From Rhodamnia argentea (Eukaryota; Streptophyta; Magnoliopsida; Myrtales; Myrtaceae), in the NCBI RefSeq assembly GCF_020921035.1, contig NC_063157.1, positions 2,356,001 through 2,420,000 of the forward strand: a DNA stretch of 64,000 nucleotides, given 5' to 3'. Below, piece after piece: positions 1-11,579 of this stretch. The first letter of the stretch is position 1. Every line of letters starts with the position of its first letter. The translations under genes and the position numbers were made by a program. The notes beneath the pieces are model-generated. The model saw only the letters and a list, made by a program, of their open reading frames with translations. It had not been told where the DNA came from and ran no database searches.

Positions 1-923
1 TAGATTCTTCCCCTCCCCCTTTTTTAAAATTTTTTTTTGTAGAATTTTAAGCCTATTTTGATCATTCAATTTAAATTTAAATTTATATTTAAAAAATTAG
101 TTTTTAGAAAAAATTTAAATCTAATTTACTTTTTTATATTAAGGAACCTCTAATACGCATGTTTTTTTTTGAATTTTTAGCTATTTTATTTTTTATTCTA
201 ATTAAGTTTGTATTTTTTTATTTCCTATTATGTTTTTTCAAATTTTATCTTTTTTATTATTATTAAAAACTGGACCCAACCCTCCGCGTCGCGAACTAAA
301 TCTCCATTTTTTCTCCATTTTTCAAGCAGCACAAAAAATTTGTTGAGTCGGGTGAAAAAAAAAATCAATGTAGTTGAGTTGCGGGTCTTGTAAGCTTGTA
401 CAATATGTAATTACAAGAGTGCACAACTATAGGCGGTTGCATAATGAGGAGCTTTTCTTTCATTTTTTTTTTTTGGTAATCAATCTAAAAGTCACAAGAA
501 ATAATGACAAACAAATTATTTAGACAAATTCTGTAAATGTAATACGAATTACTTTTCAAACAATATAAACGATCGCATACTCATGACAAATCGACAAACG
601 AATTGGCAATGGAAATTTTGTTGCTTTTTTTTTCACTATTTGATTATTTTCCCTATTCTTTGCCATTAAATGTGATTATATAATTATTTGATTTAAATGA
701 CAAATTGGGAACGAAAATTTTGTGCAACTACCAAAAGCGTTTCTGTTCCGGGAACAAAAATTTTAAACAGTTACCAAACGCATTCTGATTCTCAAAAAAT
801 CATCCAGGGAATAGAATTAAAAAAAATGATTTTGATCGGAATCATTTTTTGGGAAGAGAATCACCGCTAAATAGAGCCTAACCTTCCCCTAACAGCTACT
901 TTAATCCTTTATACAGTCAAATC
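1..923. other. AT-rich intergenic DNA
   Basis: No gene is supported here. The first 400 bases are runs of A and T. Bases about 590-880 carry motifs of the kind 'accaaaagcgtttctgttcc' and 'ttaccaaacgcattctgatt', which resemble the arms of the foldback repeat near 63.5-63.9 kb, so this is probably a decayed member of that repeat type. The only open frame (208-393) is low-complexity and not credible. Confidence 0.5.
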
Positions 924-1558
924 AGTAATTTATGGGAAAAGTGTCAAAAAGCTCATAAACCTATTGTATTTGTGTCAATTCACTCATAAACCTTTTTTTT
1001 TATGCCAATTAAGTCCTAAACATTTTACATTGGTGCCAATCCAATCCTAAATCTTTTATTGGTGCCAATTGAGTCATAAACCTTTTGGATTTGTGCCAAT
1101 TCAGTCCTAAAACTTTTTTCATTTATACAAATATAGTCAATCCGGTCAATTTTGATCCAAAATCGCTAATGTAGACGTCAACTGTCCTACATGGAACGGC
1201 CGGCGTTGATGTGAACATTTAAAAAAAAAAAAAAATTATATACGGTATTTAAAAATATTAAAAAAAATTCACGTCGGCGCCGGCCATTTCATGTAGGACA
1301 ATCAATGTCCATGTTAGTGATTTTAGATCAAATCGATCAAGTTGACTCAATTTGTACAAATGCAAAAAGTTTATGATTGAATTGACATCAATCCAAAAGG
1401 TTTAGATTCAATTGACACTAATAAAAGGTTTAGGGCTAAATTGGTATCGATATAAAAGGTTTAGGATTAAATTGACATAAAAAAAAAAAAGGTTTAGGAC
1501 TGAATTGACAGCAATGCAATAGGTTTAGAGCTTTTTTGACACTTTTCCCAGTAATTTA
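924..1558. mobile_element. Mutator-type MITE with long terminal inverted repeats
   Basis: The element spans about 933-1549. Its left end reads GGGAAAAGTGTCAAAAAG and its right end is the reverse complement (CTTTTTTGACACTTTTCCC). The inverted repeat continues for about 60 bases with few mismatches. The identical 9-bp sequence AGTAATTTA lies outside each end (924-932 and 1550-1558), and a 9-bp target-site duplication is the hallmark of Mutator-like transposition. The interior is an imperfect series of about 35-bp units of the form 'caattcagtcctaaaccttt', inverted about a centre near 1225-1265. There is no coding capacity, so it is non-autonomous. Related, more decayed pieces occur near 14.45 kb, 32.2-32.34 kb and 63.2-63.4 kb. 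Confidence 0.85.
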
Positions 1559-1942
1559 CAATGAAAGAAGAATCACCAATGGCATTTGTTCGTTGTCTTC
1601 CAAGTGTGATACGGGTACCAATTCCATGAGAGCTTGAGATAATAACCGTGGAAATGATCTCCCCTTAAAAGCAAAAACGACCAAAAAAACGATTGCCTAT
1701 CTTCTAACCGCACATTGTTCGATAATAGGTCATTGATTATGTTTGAGGCTGCTTCCTTTGGGTGGAAGGACGGCTGTGTCGTCCCCATATTCTTGCTGCA
1801 TTCGGGATGTGACACATTGCACATGCAGCACATGGGAGATTCTCGCACACGCCATTTGGTCAAAATCTGTCTCTGGCAGCAAGCCAATCACGCATTGCTA
1901 GCAAAGAGATGAAAGAGGGGTGCTTTGGTGTACTAGGCCTGC

Positions 1943-2250
1943 ACCAAATCCATCATCTGCACCAAGGCTCACAATCCCTGAGGCCTCCATGCGGTCCATC
2001 ATGCACTGATCTGAGATGAGCTCCTTTCAATCGCGTAAAATGCGTCCCTTATATTTAATACGAAAATGTTGTGGAAATGCGAGTCGAATATGTGTTCCTA
2101 GATTTACTAGCAATAAATGAGTCATAAGCGAGCGAAATTGGACTATTTGGATAGAACTTTTTGTGATCCAATCCACCTGTCGCCAAGGCTCACACCCCCT
2201 TAGGCCTCCATGCAGTCCTTCATGCACGACCAACTGAGAAGTTCCCCCCG
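1943..2250. repeat. Diverged direct repeat, about 220 bp apart
   Basis: The stretch at about 1943-2030 (containing ccaaggctcacaatccctga and ggcctccatgcggtcc) recurs at about 2163-2250 (ccaaggctcacacccccttagg, ggcctccatgcagtcc). The two are clearly related but diverged. Neither contains a convincing coding frame. Origin unknown. Confidence 0.6.
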
Positions 2251-5005
2251 AGACAGTTCGCCTCCAAGTAAAGCTCTATCACCACCAGAGGGATTAGGGT
2301 TAATGACCCCATAAAAGGCCAGCTTGGATCTCCACCACAAGCATCAGACTGTACAGTTCATGCAGAGGCGGGATTCTTACCAAGAAGTCATTTTTCGTGC
2401 TCCTCGCTTTCTGCAGAACCATGTGTCCGAAAACCCTCGAAAGGTCATGGTGGTGGGTGGGGTGGAGGCCAGGCCACTGATATTCCTGCACCTCATGCAA
2501 AGATTGCAGCAACTTTCCCGACCGAGAAAGTCCCATCATCATCCGTCCTTTTCTCCCCGTCTGCCTTCCCCCACTCTCTCTCCTCTTGGAACTTATCAGT
2601 GTCCTTTTTGGACAATAATAATGCATGACAGCACTTGCTAATTATGCTCGGGGAAAAAAGGGGGATTGGAAAACACCCCGTTTGGAAAATCAAAATGGCT
2701 CAGCGATTCGGGATCGCTACACATCCACATTCGAGACGGCGGCGTCGACGACGACGAGGGATCGAGGAGAAGACCGGAAACGGAAACGCGCGAGACCGGT
2801 GCCTTCACGAAATCGATTCATTTAACCATGTAGTAAGCTTTACATTGTCTCTATTTGGGTCATAGGAAAAAGAAGAAAAAGGGGTGACTTTGGTTTGACT
2901 TGAAGGTCGATGGGATTCACGGTGGAATCATGGGAAATGGACAGAGAGGCGAGGAAAAAGATGGAAAGAGCGTTTACCAGTATGAAAGAACAAGTGAAAA
3001 ATGGCGATGGATGGGCCAACCTCTCTGCTTCTTCCTCGGGATTGAATCCCACTGTCTTTTTTGCACCCACATCAGGTGCCAAACAGCATCTCATCTTTTC
3101 TTGTCCTTTTTTTTTTTTTTTTTTGAAATAATTTTTTTATTTGTCTTCTTTTTCGAAAGAAATAAATAATAATAATAAAGTATATAGACAGCATCTCTAT
3201 CCACTTTGTAAATTGCATCTTTTCTCCTCTCAGAGAATCCAATGCTATTGCTTTTTGAGTGATAAAGTCGAATAATTCCGTATATTCAAAGCCTAGATCC
3301 ATACAGATTAATCAATTGTTTTAAAGGGGATATGCATGCTTACCCATTTCGTATATTCCCCACTGTACTCTACTCGGCATTACTCCTCGGCACGAAGAAC
3401 TTGTGCGCTTTCTCTATGGACACTCCACTCAATAATTTTTTTTTTCACACACTCGGGCTGGCGCATATGTAGAAGCGCCGTACCGAAGGTGTCGTGTGGC
3501 GAGACGCGCACGGACATGCCTGAACGTGGATCGACCGATCACCGAATCTGTCGAATTAAGTTCGAAGTGCGATAGGAAGAGCACCAAGAAGAAGCTACTG
3601 AGCTCGACGACGACTCGTTATCAACATCATTTGACCTCTCACTATAGTTTTAAAATTTTCACATAATTCACATATCACAGCATCGTCCCATCATAGAAAA
3701 AAATGAATTTTATTATTATTATTATTATAACAAAGTGGGAACGAAAGTTGGCCATGGTTTAGTGCGGTCGGCCCACTTTAGCATGGACCACCCCCAAGAC
3801 ATCAAAGAAGATAAGATTGAAAATCGAGGGTGGGGAGTGGCTGCATTGGATTTTGATTTTGCCTATAAATAGAAACTCCATCTTTCACTTGGAACACAGG
3901 CCAGTGAAGAGCTTGTTGGAGTAATTATCAAAGTCCCGAAACGAGATTGCTCCCTTTTTAACCTAATCATTCCTCACTCAAGAATTTGAAAAGTTCCTCA
4001 TGATGGTTTTTGCAATGATGGGAAGCTAAAGGCCACCCTCTTTCAACGACAAATTAAATAATTTATTTTGAAATGATTAGCTTCGCGAAATCCAAATGCC
4101 TTTAGGCTGAAGGGCTTTGGAGAAATACTGTATCAGTTCGGTAGTTGGGTTTTAGTATAATTAGCCTTACTTGTTAACAAGAGAGTTTTTTCAAAAGGAA
4201 ATACTAAGAAAATGAAGCATATTTGTTGAGAAAATGCTTCCCCGACAGTCTCACAAGACTCTCGGTTATTTCGATTTGTAGATCTACACACCATTATCGC
4301 GTGTTTTGCAAAAAGTATTCATTAATTGAAAAATCATGGGGTCCGAAATAATGAGAGTACTGTCATATTGTCATACTAGCGGAAGCGTATTTGTTGGAAC
4401 GAAAATCACTGTCTAGAATGAAAAGTCAATAGCCAATCTCCGTTCTGGTCCCACAGAAAAAGGAAGCAATCAATGGTCGTCGTTTGAGGCCTTGCACATG
4501 AGAAAGGACCGAACCCTAAATGTATCTTTGATCATGTGCCATGCATAAAATTTGGCAGAAGCATAGAAACTTTATTCCACGAAAGAATAGCACTGAAAAA
4601 GAAAGAAAAAAAAAATCGAGAGAGGAAAGCACCAAACTTCCCAACTCCTGCATAAGTCATTATATTGCAGTGTCGCTTTCTGTTAATAAAAAGAACCTAG
4701 GGTTTTCTCGTCCATGCGGTGTTGCAAAACAAGAATTACAGACAACCATAGACTGAAAAATAAATGACTTCTTATATGATATGATGACCATTTATAAGAG
4801 AAGTATATATATTAAAGGGTGTTGAGTTTTTGGTTCTTCCCTTTGGGAAGAAGATTTGGTAGCAAGAGACTGAAGATGATGATGGTGATGAACAGAAAAT
4901 TTTAAAATATACTATGAAAGAACATAAAAAAAAAAAGGGAAAAAGATGACAAAAAAAAAAAAAGTAAACTGATGTTTGTAGAGAATCTTCCTCTTTGTAT
5001 AGAGC
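2251..5005. other. Intergenic DNA upstream of the IDD gene 3' end
   Basis: No coding region is supported. Short open frames at 2300-2640, 2625-2865, 2900-3170, 3336-3575 and 4541-4756 overlap on both strands, lack recognisable domains and look like chance. The part nearest 5005 (about 4750-5005) is probably the 3' UTR of the IDD gene on the minus strand. A promoter-like TATA motif at 3863 is listed separately. Confidence 0.5.
3863..3872 (+). promoter_or_regulatory. Strong TATA-box match without an obvious gene
   Basis: The sequence CTATAAATAG, preceded by 'ttttgattttgc', is an excellent plant TATA box on the plus strand. A start would be expected about 30 bases downstream, near 'cacttggaacacagg' (3888-3902). 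No credible open frame follows for more than 600 bases. It may drive a non-coding transcript, belong to a lost gene, or be chance in AT-rich DNA. Confidence 0.35.
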
Positions 5006-6252
5006 CTAAGCTTGCCATGGTTTTTGAGGAGCTTGAGTTTGAGAAGAAGTGGTGCTCATGCAGTTTCCAAGACCGGCGATACTCAAAATGTCGCTGTGAG
5101 AGAGTGGCCTCAGACCCAAGAAATCTCTCGTCAACCCTTCGTTGTTGCCGCCGCCGACATCTTGCCGCCGCGCAAGGAGGCTGCCTTGGGTGGCGGCTTT
5201 CAAAGCCTCATGCTGGTTATTACTACCATCGGTATCGATGTCATTATTCTCTTTCTTGGAAGAGCTGCTGAGAATCCCATCAAAAGCATCCTCAAAGGAA
5301 GAAGCTCCCTCAAAACCACCACCACTACCAGGAGTCATCAGCATGTGTTGTATGGCTCTGTTGCTCCCAAATGGAGCCACCAAGCCCTGCACATGGTGGT
5401 GATGGTGAAACCCAGCACTTGCCATCTCTTCATGTGAGGACAAACTCAGCCCAAAGCCACCACTTCCGCTGCTGCTGCCATTGATGCTATTGTTCCTACC
5501 AGGATGTTGTTGATCAGGAGGTGTAGAGGATGTAGGGTACGCGTGAGCTGGTTCTTCTTGTTGCTGCTGTTGCTTCTGCTGGTGAGCCCCATTGAGTGGG
5601 GATGAGAAGCTAGCGTTGCTCTTGCTCATGGTTGCGCCCATCTGGGCCGCTTTTTGGAGGAGCGCAGTTGCGGACATGTTTGGGAAAGGTGAGGGTGTTG
5701 CTTGGGGGTAGATTGGGACAAGGCTGGGATTGTTAGGGCTAGGGTTTGGGTTCTGCTGAGTTGAGTGGTGGGGTTCATAGCTTTGGCTGAATTCTTGGTC
5801 TAGCCTTGTGGAGAAGATCGATGAGGACGAGGAGGAGAGGTCGATGGGCGGAGGTGGCGGACAAGCCAGCCATGGTGGGATTTGGTCTTGCCTCAGCCCA
5901 AAACTACTAATTTGTTGTTGGTGGTGGTGGTGGTGTTGTTGTGGGTTGTGCTGTGGCTCTTCTTTCTTGAGAGTGAATGGGATGTTTTGGGTGTTGATGA
6001 ATTGGGGTGGCAAGCTCAAGTTTTGTGAAGCCGAGGAGAGGACGAGTGGGCTCGGCATGGCTCTTGCACTCTCTTCTGCCAATGCATCACAGAAGGCTCT
6101 GTGGGTTATGAAGCTGTCCCTCCTGCAAGAAAAAAAAAACACCCAAGACAAATTTGAACCAGAAAAGAAACAATTTTTTACAAGAAAAACAAAAGCAGAA
6201 CTATCCAAAAAGCTGAGGAGGAGAGGGGCAATGAACAACTATCGTATGCATC

Positions 6253-6304
<52 letters not shown>

Positions 6305-7534
6305 CTTCCTTTCTTCCTCCTTTTGCTTTCTGTAGGAACCATTCTCTTTTTTACCTTCACACTTTCCCACTTCCATTCTAGGAGCTAACAAACAGAAAGT
6401 CCAGAGTCCACCCACCAGCTGGTGCATTAAAGATTTCCCCACACAGATCGCCAACCCCCTGTCCTTGCCTGTGTTAGTCCAAGGAAATGTACCAAATCTG
6501 TTCAATTTAATGCATCAGACACGAAAATGAGACGGGTTTCAGCAGGTAGAATTTTGGGGCTATTCAATTCCTTTCCTTTCTGAATACCATAAGCGAAGGA
6601 TGCACATAGCACTGACCACTGTGCATTAATGGAAGTCCCCAAAGGAACTTCGTTTAAAAAAAAAACTATCTCATTCCGAAAAAGATAATGATTTTGGTTT
6701 TGGGTTTGATGGATTTACCTTGAGAAAAGAGTTCCACAGTCACATCTGTACTCTCTAGTGCCACAGATCTTGGAGTGAGCCTTCCAATCTGATTGAACCG
6801 CATACCTTTTTGAGCATTTCTCACACTTCCACTTCTTCTCACCATGTTTTCTGCAGAAGTGCTTCTTGATCCCAGTCAAGTCCCCAAGAGCCCTCAATGG
6901 GTCATGGTGGACGCAGCTCGGCTCAGGGCACACGTACACCTTCTTCCTTATGACCTCCTTGTTTGCTCTCTGCTTGAGTTTCCATGGGAGGTTGTGCCCT
7001 CTTCTATGGAGCTGTAGATTCTGATCTCTCTGAAACCCTTTGTTGCAGATCTCACAGACAAACCTGTTTGTGGCCATCAGAGTCTTGGGTGATAGAGCTA
7101 TAACTTCTGCATCTGGGTCTGATCCAAACAGCAAGAAAATAGCATCAGTACAAGTGTACTGCCCCAAAATACATGAATTCAGTAATTCCATGCACACTCC
7201 GGCCAAAAGAAAAAAAAAACTGAAAAAAAGTAATAATTGGGAAAACATTACAAAAAGAATTGAGAATTCTGATTCAAGTTTTACCTGGGTTGCCTGGCAA
7301 GTTTCTCTTTTTCTTTGGAAGAGGCTGGGGAGTGATCTGAGTCGTTGGAGGTTGTGGTGGAGCAAAGTTATATTGCTGAGGAGGATAGTTATTAATAGGA
7401 CCAGATAATTCAGTGGGTCTGTTGCCTGAAGAAGCACTGGTGGCATCGCCAGAAGCAGCTGAAGTCAAATTGGACATGTTGTCTTCAACACCTGATTGCT
7501 GTTGATGTTGATGCAATATCAAGCCTTTCATCAT
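5006..7534 (-). CDS. IDD: INDETERMINATE-domain (IDD) C2H2 zinc-finger transcription factor
   Basis: Three exons join in frame to 588 aa: 7534-7285, 7118-6719 and 6122-5006, all introns GT-AG. The protein has a Gln/Ser/Pro-rich N-terminus, a basic nuclear signal (PKKKRNLPGNP, about residues 73-83), then the INDETERMINATE domain: two C2H2 fingers (C105/C108/H121/H125; C147/C152/H170/H175) and two C2HC fingers (C182/C185/H198/C202; C209/C211/H224/C228). The second intron falls just before RRDSFITHRAFCD, inside the last finger. The long C-terminal exon holds His, Gln and Ser runs and two conserved IDD motifs, MSATALLQKAAQMG and GLTRDFLGLR, which in this family mediate contacts with DELLA/GRAS proteins. 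IDD proteins act in the nucleus as DNA-binding cofactors in root patterning, gibberellin and sugar responses. The GLTRDFLG tail suggests the JACKDAW/MAGPIE/NUTCRACKER side of the family, but I cannot assign an ortholog. The start MMKG opens the only frame that splices into the domain. Confidence 0.95.
6261..6300. repeat. (TC)20 microsatellite in IDD intron 2
   Basis: An uninterrupted TC dinucleotide run inside the second intron of the IDD gene (intron 6123-6718). It is likely length-polymorphic. Confidence 0.95.
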
Positions 7535-7981
7535 CTTCTTCCCTCAGGCATGCAGTGATTCTTGAAGCCCTGAGGTTTCCCTACTCTTGGGCATGAATGG
7601 TGATGATGATTTTGGTGTCGCTTCTTTTCCCAGAATGAAAGGAGAAGTAAAAAATGAGGTATACATGAGATTCCTGAAGGAAAAAACAGATTAAATCCAG
7701 CTCTTTTCCAGTCTCTACATGCATTAAAAGCTAGCTTGTACTGAATAATGAAGATGGAGTTAGCGAAAGTGAAGCGAACAAATAAGGACATGACACTCTT
7801 TTTTTCGATTTAAGTGCAAGCAAGGCTGGCTATGGTGTTCTCTCTTGATTCTCAGACGATAATACACACACAGACACACATCTGTGATGGGCTTTTTCCA
7901 TCTCTCTTTGTTTGGCATCAACCTAAGAGACAATCTTTTGTTAATCAGCACAAAAACAAGGAAGAAACAAAAGGTGCAGAT

Positions 7982-8029
<48 letters not shown>

Positions 8030-8640
8030 CTGGAACTGAACAAGAACAAAAGAGCTAACCTCTAGCTCATTAGGTACTTTTTCTCTCCTCCCTGTCTCAA
8101 TAAACACATGCTCTTGCTAATACCAAGAAAATCCAACCATAGCCATACACAGATGTGAACAAAAAAGTATTCTATAAGACCCAAGTTTCTTCTCGAGCTC
8201 ACAGAAGAGAGAGAGAGATGGGGATGAGAGAGAGAGGATACCTCTCAATGAAAATGCCACAGAACCCAAAGGAACCCTACGGCTTCAAGAACTGACGTTG
8301 CACTCTCTGTCTTTTCCTTTGTTCTCTTTCTCTCCACCCTCCCCAGAGAGAGAGATAGAGAGAGAAAATCTTTTGCTTTGTTTAATATTATTGAACATAC
8401 TTTGCCTTTCTTCTCTTTCAATAGGTGATAAAAAGAATTTCTTCTGAGAACTTTTTCGTGCATCCATCTAGTGCACCTTTTCCTCACTCATAAAGTAAAT
8501 ATTAAAAAGGCAGCCCCATATGATGGAGGAGACTCTAAACTCCATGCAATTATTATGCCCAGATGGCAAGATCGATTTGCATAATTTGATCCATAAAGCG
8601 ATGGCTAGAAATTCATCAAAAGTTGAATTTTATTGATTTC
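7535..8640 (-). other. Leader and promoter side of the IDD gene, GA-rich
   Basis: This stretch lies upstream of the IDD start codon. On the minus strand it is CT-rich, with GA/CT tracts at about 7985-8030, 8203-8240 and 8344-8366. Such tracts are common in plant 5' UTRs and core promoters. It probably holds the 5' UTR, possibly with an intron, but I could not fix a transcription start. Confidence 0.45.
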
Positions 8641-10530
8641 ATTATTTATCCATTACATTATTTGTTTTATCTTAATAAGAGAGAAATGAGAGTCTGGGTT
8701 TTTTTACCTCATACTAAGCGTTAAGGGTGAGCATAGTTCGGATTGGTCCGGTTCCCTCAAGAACCATGGACCGGTGGTACCGGTTCTTAATTTCATGAAT
8801 CGTGGACCAGATCGAATGTCCCTAGAACCATGGACTGATTGGACCATTGATCCGGTTTAGTACTCATGTGCTCCAATGGAATTGTTAATAACGAAAATAA
8901 AAAGTAAAAATAAAAAATAAAAATAAGAGACCCGAGTTTGAAAAGGTGGTTCGGGCCTTCAGGGACACCAAATACAACAAAATGAAAAGTTATCTACGCA
9001 TACCAATTGCCCCTATAAAGCATTAAAGTTGGCTCCCACTTGAAAAGTCACCTGAAGTGGCTCCCAAATGAAAATTTTTGGCTAATGCTCCAAAATGAAA
9101 ATCATCATCGTCTGGAATATTATTATTATTATTATTATTTTGAAAATTTAGAATTAAGTTATGTATTTAAAAAATAAAAATAAAAAATTATCGGTTCGGG
9201 TGGGTGGTCCATCGATCCGGTTCCCCCTAGAACATGAAACCGGACCGCCGAGACACCGATTCCACTTTAAGAAACCGAGGACCAAACCGATGACCTCAAG
9301 AATCGGACCAAACCCGTCAGACCGGTCTCATTCGAGCGGTCCATCTTGCTAAGCCCCGCTAAGCGTGGAATATTTAATAGGGAAGACATATGAGGCCTGA
9401 AAAGATTTGAATGACATGATGTACTCTGCATGTGAGTTGCACGCCCGTTGCACATGCGATGCATGTGCATTGCACAAGAGAAAAGTTAGTTTTAAATTAA
9501 AAAACTATGCATTTGTAATTCCTAATATGATCCATCTCATTTAATAACATATTTGAAAATTTCTTTGCCAATTTGAAAATTTAAACTTAATAAGACATTA
9601 AATATTTAAAATGATAAAACAGCTAGTTATGTGGTCAGCGCTTTTTCTGGGCAAATATTGTTGGTAAAGATATTTTCACATGTGTCTATCATTCTCATTA
9701 TCAATGCTAATGACTCTTGCATTTGTATCATTAACAGAGGTTATGGTTCCGTATATAATGCGAATCGTGGGTTTAGTGAGCTTTTCACGGCATTATGCAT
9801 TTACGGCAACATGATTGCTATCCAAGTAGCACCGACACACGATACAAGATGAGTAGACATGACACTTTGATGCGTCATTTATCAAAAAATAGAGAATTCC
9901 GACATGTTATATATTAAAAGTATATATGTATATATTCATGATAAATTATCATTTTTATAATTATTTCAATCAAATTAATTCAATTCAAATCCACAAATAA
10001 ATAAATAATACAAGAAGAGCCTAGAATGAATTTACAGTGAATACATTAGATTTTGATAGACTTACATTTTGACCCCTAAAGTATTGAAAAAAAATGTAAA
10101 ATTGACCCCGTGCGTGTCGTTAGGGTGTTCGAAGCGTTGACCTCGTTTTGGTCGTACATCAGAATGCGTCGATAATGACACAAAGGCCCCTAGTGTCTGT
10201 GCTTCCTAGATTGCCATATCAATCGAGCTCAGCTAATTTCCCTAGGGTTTGAAATTAAAGCCATGCAATCCTTTTTTAATCTACATACCTTCCTGCAATT
10301 ATCTTGGGTCGTTTACTCCGTTATCTTCCATCTCGCCATCACTCCCCTTCTCTATTAGAACATGCATGAAATTTCTTGACAGCATTATTGCATGGTTTGT
10401 CCTAAATAGTGATTAATGAGAATCAAAGATCTTAACTACCTAACTCTAGCTAAGCCATATATTCCCCTATTTAATGACATGTCACCTTAGTCACACATTT
10501 CATAAATTTCATTGGCCCATCGAGGTACAT
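8640..10530. repeat. Segmental duplication, copy A (interrupted)
   Basis: Copy A of a non-coding segment that recurs at 11745-12528. Matching stretches are about 8690-8720 plus 9358-9830 with 11790-12285, and about 10212-10528 with 12292-12527. Shared landmarks include 'gtggaatatttaat', 'gcatgtgcattgcacaagag', 'cagctagttatgtgg', 'gccatatcaatcgagctcag' and 'catatattcccctatttaat'. Copy A carries two extra blocks that copy B lacks: a transposon-like insert (8721-9357) and about 380 bp at about 9830-10210. Confidence 0.85.
8713..9365. mobile_element. hAT-like non-autonomous element in copy A
   Basis: The insert 8721-9357 is flanked by an 8-bp duplication, ACTAAGCG at 8713-8720 and GCTAAGCG at 9358-9365 (one mismatch). 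Its ends form a weak inverted repeat (GGGTGAGCATAG against GGGGCTTAGCAAG read from the right). The interior is rich in GGTTC and CCGG motifs and has an (ATT)n run near 9120. The paralogous copy at 11.8 kb has the uninterrupted site (gactaagtgtggaatattt), which independently marks both borders. An 8-bp duplication fits the hAT superfamily. No transposase is present. Confidence 0.75.
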
Positions 10531-10578
10531 GTTGACATACCACTGTGTACTATTCTAAAAATTTAAGTTGATAAATGA

Positions 10579-11460
10579 AAGCATGTCACCATGGTGGATA
10601 GCTAAAATGCCTCCATCTCCAACGACAACAACAACTTCTCCGGGCAGCTTCGAGTCCTAGAGCGGGGAGCAATTCGCCATCGGCGACCTCCTGGACTTCT
10701 CCAATGAGGACCCCGTGATGAAATGGCTTTTTCGAAAATGTCTTTTGTCTGATTGACCTTTGAGCATCCGAAGAAGGGTTCTTGAAGTACTGGAGGATGG
10801 GTTTAGCCAATCATCCGAAAGCATCTCAAGGTCAAAGATTTCCCTTTCATCAAGCAAACGCTTCTACTCTTTGGGCAAATAACGATACTTGACCGTGAAT
10901 TTTTGTTCACTTGTGTCTTAGGGAACTCTAGACTTGCTGCAAGTTGAGCCATAGCGTTGGCTTCGGAATTGAGTTCCCTTGGAACATGGACGAACTCCAC
11001 ATCATTGAAGAAGTAGAGTTTGTCCAACTTGGCCGATCCCTCCACTGTCACCGTGGTGGATAGCTGCAATGCCTCCATCTCCTGCGGCAACAACAACTTC
11101 TCGGGCAGCTTCGGGTCCTAGAGCAGGGAGCAATTCGCCGTCGATGACCTTCTTGACTTCTCCAATGAGGACCCCGTGATGACCGACGGCTTCTTCAACA
11201 ATGTCGAGGCCAACTTGGCCGATTCCTCCACCTTAACCGTGGTGGACGGTTGCAATGCCACCATCTCCTACGACAACAACAACTTCTCCGGCAGCTTCAG
11301 GTCCTGGAGTGGGGAACAATTCGTCGTCGACGACCTCTTTGCTTTCTCCAACAAGGACCCCGTGATGACCGACGGCTTCTTCAACAATGTCGGCGCCAAC
11401 TTGGCCGATTTCTCCACCGTCACCATGGTGGACAACCGCAATGCGAGCGCCACACCGAGG
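10579..11460 (+). pseudogene. Tandem array of GATA-factor N-terminal fragments, 186-bp period
   Basis: A coding-derived unit repeats with a period of exactly 186 bp (62 codons). Unit starts are 11041, 11227 and 11413 (the last partial), and a further copy starting near 10579 is split by an insertion. Each unit reads on the plus strand as segments like EQFVVDDL-AFSNKDPVMTDG followed by FFNNV, a Thr/Val/Asp segment (TVTVVD) and NDNNFSGSF. From memory this is the acidic N-terminal region of plant GATA9/GATA12-type transcription factors. There is no GATA zinc finger (CX2C-X18-CX2C) anywhere near, and unit 1 and 2 frames contain stops (for example 'gtcctag'). The array is therefore a non-functional multiplication of one exon fragment. 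Copies differ by substitutions, so the amplification is not very recent. Confidence 0.75.
10743..11019 (-). mobile_element. Retrotransposon RNase H fragment inserted in the GATA-derived array
   Basis: The first array unit is interrupted by about 276 bp, the amount by which the 10579-to-11041 distance exceeds two 186-bp periods less one. On the minus strand the insert reads FVHVPRELNSEANAMAQLAA, the characteristic C-terminal part of the RNase H domain of plant retroelements (HVPRE-N--AD/NA-A-LA). The aspartate usually found before 'ALA' is Asn here. The fragment has no long terminal repeats or other pol domains, so it is a remnant, probably carried in by a rearrangement. Confidence 0.6.
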
Positions 11461-11579
11461 GAGCTCGCCCAAGGCCATCAAGGTCAAGCCTCCCTCGCCT
11501 CAAGTCGGTTCCACCTTGCCGGATGCGGCGAGGTGGAGCCTCACCCAAGGCCGACGAGGCTTGCCCCCCCCCCTATCAA

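Noticed and set aside
3050..3215. Retroposon between the two 'acagcatctc' sequences around a T18 tract
   Set aside because: The left repeat is not adjacent to the T tract (about 14 bases lie between), so it does not fit a target duplication.
5808..6335. Plus-strand 175-aa open frame
   Set aside because: It is the antisense shadow of the IDD C-terminal exon and a CT repeat.
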